DNA of 27,290 bases from Pseudomonadota bacterium (lineage in GTDB: Bacteria; Pseudomonadota; Gammaproteobacteria; Burkholderiales; Burkholderiaceae_C). The notes beneath the pieces are model-generated. The model had not been told where the DNA came from. It was given only the letters and a program-made list of their open reading frames with translations, and did not search any database. The position numbers and the translations under genes are program-made. The stretch covers positions 1 to 27,290 of the forward strand of contig JAEWVY010000100.1 of NCBI GenBank assembly GCA_023396625.1, given 5' to 3'. Below are positions 8,096 to 15,462 of this stretch, in pieces; within the stretch, counting starts at the first letter, position 1; each line of letters opens with the position of its first letter.

Positions 8096-8204
8096 TGCAA
8101 AAAAAGGGTTTCATCCTGGACCAGCGGCGCTGCGTGCTCAGCGGCGCAGCGGGCGAACTGATGGCGAATGACCGCCATATGACGCGCCCACACCTCTGAG
8201 GGCA
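8096..8204. other. Array trailer and gap before phnN
   Basis: No gene is seen in these 109 bp. A run of seven A (8099-8105) and an inverted repeat CGCTGCG/CGCAGCG (8128-8134 and 8145-8151) could together act in termination of the leftward phnF-DUF1045-phnN transcript, but the two are about 22 bp apart, so this is not a convincing rho-independent terminator. Confidence 0.3.
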
Positions 8205-8807
8205 CTAAGGCCTGCACGAAAAGCCACCGGGCGCCACGGGGTCGAACGCCCGTGTCGCCCCGCCGTCATGCGTCTGCAATGCCCGTCGAAGCGACTGCCC
8301 CGCAAAGTCCAGTCCGGTGTCGTTGAACACCTCTATCGCACCTGCGGGCAGCACAAACTTCGGCAACCGGGCCAGTCGAGCCTGCACCTCGGCGGGCGTC
8401 TCGCGGTCGCGGGCCACGAGGCGGCGTTGTATCGTTTCAGGGCTGGCCGTGATGTGCACGACGGTGAGCCCAGGGTAAGAGGCCTGGGCCTGCGCGAGAT
8501 GTCCCCGGGAGCCGTTCGCAAAGACCCAGAAACCCCGGCCGCACGGAGCGATTTCCGTCCGCCGGATGCCATAACGCAAGCCGTTGGCGGTCCAGGTCAT
8601 GGCAAAAGCACCTTCGCCGCACAAGCGATCGAAAGCGGCGTGGTCCACCGATTCGTGCGCTTCGCCGCCCGCGCTGGATGGCCGCGTGATGGTGCGCCGC
8701 GCCCAGTGCACCGGCGCTTCGCCACGAAGGTGCTGCCGCAGCCAGTCCAGCACGCTGTCCTTGCCTGCTCCCGAGGGGCCCACGACATAGACCAGCCTGC
8801 GGTTCAT
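8205..8807 (-). CDS. phnN: PhnN, ribose 1,5-bisphosphate phosphokinase
   Basis: PhnN phosphorylates ribose 1,5-bisphosphate with ATP to give PRPP, the last step of the C-P lyase pathway. The 200-residue product has a guanylate-kinase-like fold signature with a Walker A loop GPSGAGKDS at residues 10-18, followed by an RRTITRP substrate loop near residues 37-43. It is slightly longer than E. coli PhnN (185 residues). Its ATG overlaps the stop of the DUF1045 gene by 4 bp (ATGA), so it is probably translationally coupled as the last gene of the leftward phnF operon. The C-terminus lies about 110 bp from the CRISPR array end. Confidence 0.93.
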   Translation of the reverse strand: MNRRLVYVVGPSGAGKDSVLDWLRQHLRGEAPVHWARRTITRPSSAGGEAHESVDHAAFDRLCGEGAFAMTWTANGLRYGIRRTEIAPCGRGFWVFANGSRGHLAQAQASYPGLTVVHITASPETIQRRLVARDRETPAEVQARLARLPKFVLPAGAIEVFNDTGLDFAGQSLRRALQTHDGGATRAFDPVAPGGFSCRP

Positions 8808-9520
8808 CGCTGCAAGGCCTGCTGTTCCACCAGGATGAAATCGACGCCGGGTTCAGGCTCGACAAAGAGCGACAACCGGTCGAAGCGGCAAGGTGGCAAG
8901 GCATCGAACCGTGCCTGCGCCTCCCCCCGCAACGCCGCCCGGACACCCTCACCTGCCGCGCCCAGCGAACCGGTCAACGAAAAGTGGAAGCGAAACGCTT
9001 CCAGCACCCAGGGATAGCCCCAGCGCTGGAGCAGCGCGTCCTGCGCCGGCGAAAGCGGCACCCGCCTGCGGCGCTGCAATTCTGCGTCATCCAGCGGCTG
9101 CGCCAGACTGTGCAGCTGCGTCACGCAGGCCGCCGCCAGATCATGCAGACGGGGGTCGTGGCATGGCGGCCGCAGTGCGAGGAAGTCGCCGAGCAAGTCC
9201 ACCCGCATCGGCGGCAGATCGAACGCCGGCCAAGCGGTGGCGAAGTCCCGCAACGCCCGGCGCACCGTGGCCAGGGTGTGGCCTTGAGCCAGCCGGAACG
9301 GCGGCTTGAGCGTGGCGTGCCAGCCATAGCGACGTGGCTCCGAAGTCAGCCTGGCGAACACCTCCGGCTCCAGTCCCGGTGGCACCGACTGGGGCACGGC
9401 CACCCGCCGGGCCGCGCAGCGGCCCAGCCATTCGCTGCCCGCCAATCCCCAGGCTGATTGCGGCTCGGGCGCGAAGTAGATCGCCACGCGGTGGGGAGAG
9501 GAATGAAGTTCATGCAGCAT
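8804..9520 (-). CDS. DUF1045 phosphonate-metabolism protein, 2H-phosphoesterase-like
   Basis: This 238-residue protein belongs to the DUF1045 family commonly found in C-P lyase clusters and has the two H-x-[ST] motifs of the 2H phosphoesterase superfamily: His68-Ala-Thr70 in GWHATLKPPF and His179-Phe-Ser181 in FHFSLTG. Members of that superfamily act on cyclic nucleotides and on ADP-ribose 1'',2''-cyclic phosphate. C-P lyase releases 5-phosphoribosyl 1,2-cyclic phosphate, normally opened by PhnP, and no phnP is visible here; acting at that step is a reasonable inference, not shown. The start at 9520 overlaps the phnF end by 11 bp and the stop overlaps phnN by 4 bp. The frame is open upstream, but that part lies inside phnF. 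Confidence 0.85.
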   Translation of the reverse strand: MLHELHSSPHRVAIYFAPEPQSAWGLAGSEWLGRCAARRVAVPQSVPPGLEPEVFARLTSEPRRYGWHATLKPPFRLAQGHTLATVRRALRDFATAWPAFDLPPMRVDLLGDFLALRPPCHDPRLHDLAAACVTQLHSLAQPLDDAELQRRRRVPLSPAQDALLQRWGYPWVLEAFRFHFSLTGSLGAAGEGVRAALRGEAQARFDALPPCRFDRLSLFVEPEPGVDFILVEQQALQR

Positions 9521-10274
9521 CGTCGTGCTCGACCGTGAGGGTGACGCGGTCTCCCGCAAACCAGGTGCAGGCGTACTCGATCGGAAGACCCTCCGCATCG
9601 ACATTGACGCTGGTCACCTGCAGTACCGGACGCGCCCCCGGCTGCCTGAGCCAGGCCGCCCCCTCGGCCTCGGGCCCACGGGCCGAGATGCGGCTGCTCA
9701 GGCGGGTGTAGTCCGCCACCCCCCGCATGGCAAAGGCCCGCGTGATCGAGCCCGTCTCCACCAGATCGCTGTCCAGGCCGGCGAAACGCGGCAGGGGGAA
9801 GTAACGCTCGCTCACATGCAAGGGCTGTCCCGCCCCCTCGCCCAGCACCGTGAGATGCAGCAGCCGGCTGCCCACACGCACGCGCAGCGCGCTCGCCTGT
9901 CCGGCATCCGCCCGCAATTCCCGCGCATGCAGCACCTGCAGGCTGCCGCGCAGCCCGGCCTGGCTCAGGCTCTGGCGGTGGCGCGTGCGCTTGCCGAGCA
10001 CCAGATCCACCGCAAAGTCCTCGACATAGGTGCCGCTGCCCTGGGTGGAGCGGACCAGCCCCTGCTGGCCCAGGCTCGCAAGCGAACGCCGGATGGTGTG
10101 GCGGTTGACGCCGAATTGCTCCGCCAGCGAATGCTCGGAAGGCAAGCGCTCACCCGGCGCGTAGAGGCCCTGACCGATGGCCTGCGCCAGTTCATTGGCG
10201 ATGCGGGCCCAGAAGCTACGGCCCGCATCGGGCCCCGCGGGGGACGGCTGGAAAGAAGAAGTTGTTCCTGTCAT
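9510..10274 (-). CDS. phnF: PhnF, GntR/HutC-family transcriptional regulator
   Basis: PhnF is a GntR-type repressor of the HutC subfamily associated with phosphonate operons. The 254-residue product has an N-terminal winged helix-turn-helix (about residues 19-85, with GERLPSEHSLAEQFGVNRHT and GLVRSTQGSGTYV) and a C-terminal UTRA ligand-binding domain (about residues 95-250). The ATG at 10272-10274 was chosen because the family-like sequence begins soon after it; a longer frame reaches 10316 but would run into the operator region. The gene diverges from phnG across 74 bp that contain a GTCTACAC site, which suggests that PhnF controls both operons. The ligand is not predictable from the sequence. 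Confidence 0.9.
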   Translation of the reverse strand: MTGTTSSFQPSPAGPDAGRSFWARIANELAQAIGQGLYAPGERLPSEHSLAEQFGVNRHTIRRSLASLGQQGLVRSTQGSGTYVEDFAVDLVLGKRTRHRQSLSQAGLRGSLQVLHARELRADAGQASALRVRVGSRLLHLTVLGEGAGQPLHVSERYFPLPRFAGLDSDLVETGSITRAFAMRGVADYTRLSSRISARGPEAEGAAWLRQPGARPVLQVTSVNVDAEGLPIEYACTWFAGDRVTLTVEHDDAA

Positions 10275-10299
10275 GAAAACTACACGGGCGCTGCCTAAG

Positions 10300-10328
10300 C
10301 TGACGGCTGCAATCAAGTTGTCTACACA
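10300..10328 (+). promoter_or_regulatory. phnG promoter region with putative PhnF operator
   Basis: GTCTACAC at 10320-10327 fits the HutC-subfamily operator pattern GTnTAnAC, within the near-palindrome TTGTCTACACAA. A possible -35 box CTGACG (10300-10305) and a weak -10 box TACACA (10323-10328) are 17 bp apart, so the operator would cover the -10 box. A second copy of the motif lies before phnC. The sites are seen; binding by PhnF is inferred. Confidence 0.55.
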
Positions 10329-10348
10329 AATCGCAGACTATCACTCCC

Positions 10349-10867
10349 ATGTTTCACGCTTTTGACAACGCCGGGCCGAGTCGCCCCACGGACCGGCCCG
10401 CATGGCTGGCCCTGCTGGCACGGGCTCCGCTGCCCCTCCTGGAAAACGTGCTGGGCGCGCGCATCGGTGAAGCGCCCCAATGGCTTCGCCCACCGGAAAC
10501 GGGCCTCTACATGGTGCAGGGCCGTGTCGGCGGCACCGGTGAGCGCTTCAACCTGGGCGAAGTGACCGTGACCCGCTGCGCCCTGCGGCCCAGGGCATCC
10601 CGCGATGACGAAGCCACCGGCCCCGTGGGCGTGGCCTATGTGCTGGGCCGCAGCCATCGCCACGCCCATCTGGCCGCACTGGCAGACGCCTTGCTGCAAG
10701 ACCCCTCCCAACTGCCGGTGCTCGAGCAGTCCCTGCTGGCACCGGTTCGCCAGCACCTGGCAAGGACGCAGGATCAACACAACCGACGTACCCAGTCGAC
10801 ACGGGTCAATTTTTTCACCGTGGCGCGGGAATCCGGATCGGCCGACAGCGAGGAAAACGAATCATGA
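10349..10867 (+). CDS. phnG: PhnG, C-P lyase core complex subunit
   Basis: PhnG is a subunit of the PhnGHIJ core complex and is needed, with PhnH and PhnI, to join the phosphonate to the ribose of ATP in place of adenine. The 172-residue product has the conserved FNLGEVTVTRCALR stretch (about residues 67-80) and the GVAYVLGR segment. It is somewhat longer than E. coli PhnG (150 residues) because of extensions at both ends. It is the first gene of the rightward operon, and its ATG is 22 bp after the putative PhnF operator. The stop overlaps the phnH start by 4 bp (ATGA). Confidence 0.93.
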   Translation: MFHAFDNAGPSRPTDRPAWLALLARAPLPLLENVLGARIGEAPQWLRPPETGLYMVQGRVGGTGERFNLGEVTVTRCALRPRASRDDEATGPVGVAYVLGRSHRHAHLAALADALLQDPSQLPVLEQSLLAPVRQHLARTQDQHNRRTQSTRVNFFTVARESGSADSEENES

Positions 10868-11490
10868 ACCCCAACGACCTGCAGCACGTGCGCGCGGGCT
10901 TTCGCGATCCCACCCTGGGCAGCCAGGCGGTGTTCCGATCGGCCCTGCAAGCGCTTTCCCATCCAGGGCGGGTGATCGAACTGCCGCGCGCGGCTGAACT
11001 TCCACGGCATGGCCAGGGCGCTGCGGCCCTGTTGCTGCTGGCCCTGCTCGACAACGATTGCACCCTCTGGATTTCGCCCTCCCTGGCCGAAACCGATGCC
11101 GCGGCCTGGCTGCGTTTCCACACCGGCTGTGTCCGCGTCGATACCCCCGCCCAAGCCCGTTTCCTCTGGGTCGCCCGGAACGATGCCCTGCCTCGCCTGG
11201 CCGACCTGCAACTTGGCAGCGACGAGTACCCCGACCAGTCGGCCACCTGCGTGATCGAAGTCCAGGCTTTGGCCGACGACGAAGCCACCGACCGCTCCTG
11301 GACATTGGCCGGCCCCGGCATCGCGGGCGAGCGCGGGTTCGGTGTCCGTGGCCTCCCTGCGGATTTCCAGGCTCAGTGGGCCCGCAACCACGCCGGCTTC
11401 CCCCGCGGCGTCGATCTGTTTCTGGCCACTGACACACATGTCGCCGGCCTGCCGCGGACCACGCGCATCACGTCCCCCGTGGAGGTTTGA
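10864..11490 (+). CDS. phnH: PhnH, C-P lyase core complex subunit
   Basis: PhnH is part of the PhnGHIJ complex and takes part in forming the phosphonate-ribose triphosphate. The 208-residue product begins with the family-like region around FRDPTLGSQAVFRSALQALS (residues 16-35), followed by HPGRVIEL; a GPGIAGERGF segment lies near residues 148-157. Length is close to E. coli PhnH (194). The ATG overlaps the phnG stop (ATGA at 10864). The end of the gene carries the GGAGG ribosome-binding site of phnI (11481-11485). Confidence 0.93.
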   Translation: MNPNDLQHVRAGFRDPTLGSQAVFRSALQALSHPGRVIELPRAAELPRHGQGAAALLLLALLDNDCTLWISPSLAETDAAAWLRFHTGCVRVDTPAQARFLWVARNDALPRLADLQLGSDEYPDQSATCVIEVQALADDEATDRSWTLAGPGIAGERGFGVRGLPADFQAQWARNHAGFPRGVDLFLATDTHVAGLPRTTRITSPVEV

Positions 11491-11492
11491 CC

Positions 11493-12617
11493 ATGTACGT
11501 CGCCGTCAAGGGCGGGGAAACCGCCATCCTCAACAGCTACCGCCTGCTGGCGGAACAACGCCGTGGCGACCCGGCCGATGCCGAACTCGACGTGAGCCAG
11601 ATCCGCCAGCAGCTCAAGCTGGCCGTGGATCGGGTGATGACCGAGGGATCGGTCTACGACCCCGAACTCGCCGCCCTGGCGATCAAGCAGGCCTGCGGCG
11701 ATCTGGTCGAAGCCATCTTCCTGCTGCGCGCCTACCGGGCCACGCTGCCCCGCCTGGGTACAACGCTGCCACTGGAAACAGCGCGCATGCAGCCGAGCCG
11801 GCGCATTTCCGCCACATTCAAGGATCTGCCCGGCGGGCAGATCCTGGGGCCGACCTATGACTACACCCAGCGCCTGCTGGATTTCACGCTGCTGGCGCAA
11901 GGCCCCTCGTGCGCGACGGCGCCGGCCGGTGCCGACCTTGCCGCTCTTGCCGCTCTTGCCGCAGCCGAGCCGGCGCCCCGCGTGATGGATCTGCTCAACC
12001 AGGAGCAGTTGATCGAAATCCACCCTCCGCCTGAAGGCGATCCGGCCCCCGTGGACCTGACCCGCGAGCCGCTACGATTCCCGGCCCGGCGCCCTACGCG
12101 GCTGCAAAACCTGGCGCGCGGCGACGAAGGCTTCCTGCTGGCCCTGGCTTATTCCACGCAGCGCGGGTATTCGCACAGCCACCCCTTCGTCGGCGAAGTG
12201 CGCCTGGGCCACGTGGCGGTGGAACTGGTGCCGGAAGAACTCGGCTTCGCCATCTCGGTGGGCGACATCGAAATCACCGAATGCGAGATGGTCAACCAGT
12301 TTGCCGGCAGCAGACATGAACCGCCGCAGTTCACGCGTGGCTACGGCCTGGCCTTCGGCCACAGCGAGCGCAAGGCCATGGCCATGAGCCTGGTGGACCG
12401 CGCCCTGCGCGCCGAGGAGCTGGGTGAATCCGTCCAATCCCCCGCGCAGATGCAGGAATTCGTGCTTTCGCACAGCGACAGCCTGGAAGCGTCGGGCTTC
12501 GTCCAGCACCTCAAGCTGCCCCACTACGTGGACTTCCAGGCTGAACTGGACCTGGTGCGCCGGATGCGCACGCAGGCCAGGCTTTCCGCCGCCAACGACG
12601 ACCAGGAAACCCCATGA
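11493..12617 (+). CDS. phnI: PhnI, nucleosidase subunit of C-P lyase
   Basis: PhnI is the nucleosidase of the C-P lyase core complex, displacing the base from ATP or GTP so that phosphonate can be attached to ribose. The 374-residue product includes the conserved stretches TYDYTQRLLDF (121-131), YSTQRGYSHSHPFVGEVR (220-237) and GYGLAFGHSERKAMAM (283-298). His339 and His344 in HLKLPH keep the spacing of the zinc-binding pair of E. coli PhnI. The ATG at 11493 follows a strong GGAGG (11481-11485) with 7-bp spacing and lies 2 bp after the phnH stop; a TTG six bases earlier is less likely. An Ala/Leu-rich stretch near residues 141-162 looks like a flexible insert. The stop overlaps phnJ by 4 bp. 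Confidence 0.95.
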   Translation: MYVAVKGGETAILNSYRLLAEQRRGDPADAELDVSQIRQQLKLAVDRVMTEGSVYDPELAALAIKQACGDLVEAIFLLRAYRATLPRLGTTLPLETARMQPSRRISATFKDLPGGQILGPTYDYTQRLLDFTLLAQGPSCATAPAGADLAALAALAAAEPAPRVMDLLNQEQLIEIHPPPEGDPAPVDLTREPLRFPARRPTRLQNLARGDEGFLLALAYSTQRGYSHSHPFVGEVRLGHVAVELVPEELGFAISVGDIEITECEMVNQFAGSRHEPPQFTRGYGLAFGHSERKAMAMSLVDRALRAEELGESVQSPAQMQEFVLSHSDSLEASGFVQHLKLPHYVDFQAELDLVRRMRTQARLSAANDDQETP

Positions 12618-13510
12618 ACGGCCTCATCGACCCCACCCTGCGGCGCGCGGAACCTGCCGGAACCGGCGGCGACGCGCCCGGCGTGAATTTCGCCTACCTC
12701 GACGAGCGCACCAAGCGCATGATCCGACGGGCCATCCTCAAGGCTGTGGCCATCCCCGGCTACCAAGTGCCCTTCGGCTCCCGCGAAATGCCTCTGCCCT
12801 ATGGCTGGGGCACAGGGGGTATCCAGGTGACAGCTTCCGTCATCGGTCCACAAGACACCCTCAAAGTCATCGACCAGGGCTCCGATGACACGGTGAACGC
12901 GGTCAACATCCGCCGTTTCTTCCAGCGCACCACCGGCGTGCCCATCACGACGTCCACGCGCGAAGCGACATTGATCCAGACCCGGCACCGCATCCCGGAG
13001 ATTCCACTCGTGGAGGGCCAGGTCATCGTCTACCAGGTGCCGGTGCCCGAACCCATGCAACGCCTCGAGCCGCGCGAAACCGAGACACGCACCCTGCACA
13101 GCCTGGCCGAATACGGTCTGATGCACGTGAAGCTGTATGAGGACATTGCCCGCTTTGGTCACATCGCGACCACCTACGACTACCCCGTCCTGGTCAATGG
13201 CCGCTACATCATGGCGCCATCGCCGATTCCGAAGTTCGACAACCCGAAGATGCACATGAACCCGGCGCTGCAGCTGTTCGGCGCGGGCCGGGAAAAGCGG
13301 ATCTATGCCGTGCCGCCGTACACCCCCGTGGAAAGCCTCGCCTTCGAGGACCATCCCTTCGAGATCCAGAAATGGGACACGGCCTGCGCGCTATGCGGCG
13401 CCACTGACGCCTTCCTCGACGAGGTGATCATGGACGACAGCGGCGGTCGCATGCACGTGTGCTCGGACTCCGACTACTGCCAGTCGCGCCAGACAGGAGG
13501 TGCGCAATGA
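12614..13510 (+). CDS. phnJ: PhnJ, radical SAM C-P lyase
   Basis: PhnJ is the radical S-adenosylmethionine enzyme that breaks the C-P bond of the ribosyl phosphonate to give the hydrocarbon and 5-phosphoribosyl 1,2-cyclic phosphate. The 298-residue product keeps all four key cysteines, Cys258, Cys261, Cys283 and Cys289, at a constant offset of 17 from E. coli Cys241/244/266/272. Gly49 in AIPGYQVPFG matches the glycyl-radical Gly32 at the same offset. The extra 17 residues at the N-terminus are rich in Pro and Gly. The start overlaps phnI (ATGA) and the stop overlaps the acetyltransferase gene (ATGA), indicating tight translational coupling. All visible catalytic residues are present. Confidence 0.97.
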   Translation: MNGLIDPTLRRAEPAGTGGDAPGVNFAYLDERTKRMIRRAILKAVAIPGYQVPFGSREMPLPYGWGTGGIQVTASVIGPQDTLKVIDQGSDDTVNAVNIRRFFQRTTGVPITTSTREATLIQTRHRIPEIPLVEGQVIVYQVPVPEPMQRLEPRETETRTLHSLAEYGLMHVKLYEDIARFGHIATTYDYPVLVNGRYIMAPSPIPKFDNPKMHMNPALQLFGAGREKRIYAVPPYTPVESLAFEDHPFEIQKWDTACALCGATDAFLDEVIMDDSGGRMHVCSDSDYCQSRQTGGAQ

Positions 13511-13959
13511 CCCCGCATGTCCGCCCCGCCACGGACGAGGACCTGCCCGCCGTGCTGGGCCTGTACGCCCAGCCCGGCCTGGACAACGGCCGGGAACTCG
13601 ACCTCGAAACCGCCCGCCGGATCCATGCGGAGTTCAAGCGATATCCCGCCTACCGTCTGTTCGTGGCCTGCGAGGGGTCCCCGAATGGACAGGTGGTGGG
13701 GAGTTTTGCCCTGCTCGTGATGCACAACCTGGCCCACGGAGGCACCCCTTCGGCGATTGTCGAAGACGTGGTGGTGGCCCCCGAGCGCCAGGGACAAGGC
13801 GTGGGTCGCGTGATGATGACGCATGCCATGGACGTGGCGCGCCAGGCGGGCTGCTACAAGCTGGCGCTGTCCTCCAACGCCAAGCGCCAGGACGCGCACG
13901 CTTTCTATGAATCGCTGGGTTTCAGCCGCCACGGCTACAGCTTCGCCATCGAGGTTTGA
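13507..13959 (+). CDS. phnO: PhnO-like GNAT N-acetyltransferase
   Basis: This 150-residue protein of the GNAT family is similar in its C-terminal part to E. coli PhnO, which N-acetylates aminoalkylphosphonates such as aminomethylphosphonate before C-P cleavage. The acetyl-CoA loop is visible as RQGQGVGRVM (about residues 97-106), and the LSSNAKRQDAHAFYESLGF stretch parallels LSTNVKRHDAHRFY of PhnO. The start at 13507 overlaps the phnJ stop (ATGA); a longer frame from 13459 would lie inside phnJ. The stop is one base before the phnK ATG. The gene sits between phnJ and phnK rather than near the operon end as in E. coli. Family membership is clear; the exact substrate is inferred. Confidence 0.82.
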   Translation: MTPHVRPATDEDLPAVLGLYAQPGLDNGRELDLETARRIHAEFKRYPAYRLFVACEGSPNGQVVGSFALLVMHNLAHGGTPSAIVEDVVVAPERQGQGVGRVMMTHAMDVARQAGCYKLALSSNAKRQDAHAFYESLGFSRHGYSFAIEV

Positions 13960-13960
13960 C

Positions 13961-14749
13961 ATGAATGCTCCGGATTCCACCCTGCCGCTTCTGCGCGTTC
14001 GCGGCGTGAGCAAACGCTACGGCGACCACGTGGCCGTGCACCAGGCGTCCTTCGATCTGTGGCCCGGTGAGGTACTGGCCGTGGTGGGCGAGTCGGGCTC
14101 GGGCAAGAGCACGCTGCTCGATGCCATGGCTGCGCGCGCCAGCGTGGACGCGGGAACTGTCGAATTCCTCGGAAGGGACGGTCACTTTCACGACGTTCAC
14201 GCCCTGAGTCAGGCACAGCGGCGCCTGCTGGCCCGCACTGACTGGGGCTTCGTCCACCAGCATCCCGCTGATGGGCTGCGCATGGATGTTTCCGCCGGCG
14301 CCAATGTGGGCGAACGGCTGATGGGCCTGGGCGAGCGCCACTACGGGCGCTTGCGCAGCGCCGCCGAGGCATGGCTGGGCCGTGTGGAAATCGACGCCAT
14401 CCGCATCGACGACACCCCCCGGACTTTTTCCGGCGGCATGCGTCAGCGGCTGCAGATTGCACGCAACCTGGTCACGCAGCCTCGTCTGGTGTTCATGGAC
14501 GAGCCCACCTCGGGGCTGGACGTTTCCGTCCAGGCGCGCCTGCTGGATCTGCTGCGGCAGCTCACCCGTCAGATGGCGCTGGCCGTGGTCATCGTCACCC
14601 ACGACCTGGCGGTGGCCCGCCTGCTGGCGCACCGCATGATCGTGATGCAGCGAGGCCACGTCGTCGAATCGGGCCTCACCGACCAAGTGCTCGACGACCC
14701 CCAGCATCCCTACACCCAACTGCTCGTTTCCTCGGTACTTCAGCCATGA
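13961..14749 (+). CDS. phnK: PhnK, ATP-binding subunit of the C-P lyase complex
   Basis: PhnK is an ABC-type ATPase that docks on the PhnGHIJ core; it is not a transporter subunit. The 262-residue product has Walker A GESGSGKST at 43-51, the signature FSGGMRQR at 156-163, Walker B LVFMDE at 176-181 and the switch histidine His214. Length matches E. coli PhnK (252). The ATG at 13961 follows GAGG (13951-13954) and lies one base after the acetyltransferase stop; the frame extends further back, but only as another-frame image of that gene. The stop overlaps phnL by 4 bp. Confidence 0.94.
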   Translation: MNAPDSTLPLLRVRGVSKRYGDHVAVHQASFDLWPGEVLAVVGESGSGKSTLLDAMAARASVDAGTVEFLGRDGHFHDVHALSQAQRRLLARTDWGFVHQHPADGLRMDVSAGANVGERLMGLGERHYGRLRSAAEAWLGRVEIDAIRIDDTPRTFSGGMRQRLQIARNLVTQPRLVFMDEPTSGLDVSVQARLLDLLRQLTRQMALAVVIVTHDLAVARLLAHRMIVMQRGHVVESGLTDQVLDDPQHPYTQLLVSSVLQP

Positions 14750-15462
14750 ACACACCTCTCCTGTGCATGCGGGGCGTCTCCAAGCGCTTCACCCTGCACC
14801 ATCAGAACGGCGCCGAACTGCAGGTGCTCCGCGGCGTGGACCTCGAAGTTCGTGCCGGCGAGTGCCTGGTGCTCGACGGTCCCTCGGGCATGGGAAAAAG
14901 CACACTGCTCAAGCTCGTCCATGCCAATTACCGCGCCAGCGCCGGTGTCATCCATGTTCGCCCGCCCGGTGGGCCGGCGCTCGAGGTCACCCAGGCGACG
15001 CCACGCGAGCTGGTGCGCATGCGGCGCGATACCGTGGGCTACGTCAGCCAGTTCCTGCGCGTCATTCCCCGCGTCCCGGCCGTCGACGTGGTGGCCGAAC
15101 CGCTGGTCGAAGACGCGGCGGACCCGCCGCAGGCGCTGGAATCCGCGCGCGAGCAGGCCCGCGACTGGCTGGCCCGGCTGCGCATTCCGCAGCGGTTGTG
15201 GCACCTGCCGCCCGCGACGTTCTCAGGCGGCGAGCAGCAACGCGTCAACATCGCCCGCGCCATGATCAAGCCGCGACCGGTGCTGCTGCTCGATGAACCC
15301 ACCGCCTCGCTCGACCCAGTCAATTCCCAGACGGTCATTGAACTCATCCGCGAAGCCATGAGCCGCGGCGCGGCCCTGATGGGCATCTTCCACGACCCGG
15401 AAATGAGCGCGGCCGTGGCCACCCGCCGCATCGACATGGCGCGTTTCAGGAGCCCGGCATGA
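14746..15462 (+). CDS. phnL: PhnL, ABC-type ATPase of C-P lyase
   Basis: PhnL is the second ABC-type ATPase of the C-P lyase machinery and associates with the PhnK-bound core complex. The 238-residue product has Walker A GPSGMGKST at 45-53, signature FSGGEQQR at 159-166 and Walker B VLLLDE at 179-184. Methionine in GPSGMGKST, where alanine or serine is common in ABC proteins, is typical of PhnL. The ATG overlaps the phnK stop and the TGA overlaps the phnM start, both as ATGA. A longer frame to the left lies within phnK and is not used. Confidence 0.94.
   Translation: MNTPLLCMRGVSKRFTLHHQNGAELQVLRGVDLEVRAGECLVLDGPSGMGKSTLLKLVHANYRASAGVIHVRPPGGPALEVTQATPRELVRMRRDTVGYVSQFLRVIPRVPAVDVVAEPLVEDAADPPQALESAREQARDWLARLRIPQRLWHLPPATFSGGEQQRVNIARAMIKPRPVLLLDEPTASLDPVNSQTVIELIREAMSRGAALMGIFHDPEMSAAVATRRIDMARFRSPA

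Noticed and set aside
8099..8151. Rho-independent terminator for the leftward phnF operon
   Set aside because: The inverted repeat and the T-run on the transcribed strand are about 22 bp apart, too far for a standard terminator.
8268..9017. Plus-strand open frame of 249 codons opposite phnN and the DUF1045 gene
   Set aside because: The minus strand encodes PhnN with an intact Walker A loop and the 2H motifs of DUF1045; the plus frame has no recognisable content.
13961..15462. Reading phnK and phnL as transporter ATPases
   Set aside because: They lie within the C-P lyase operon and match the PhnK and PhnL types that work with the core complex; the importer ATPase is phnC.
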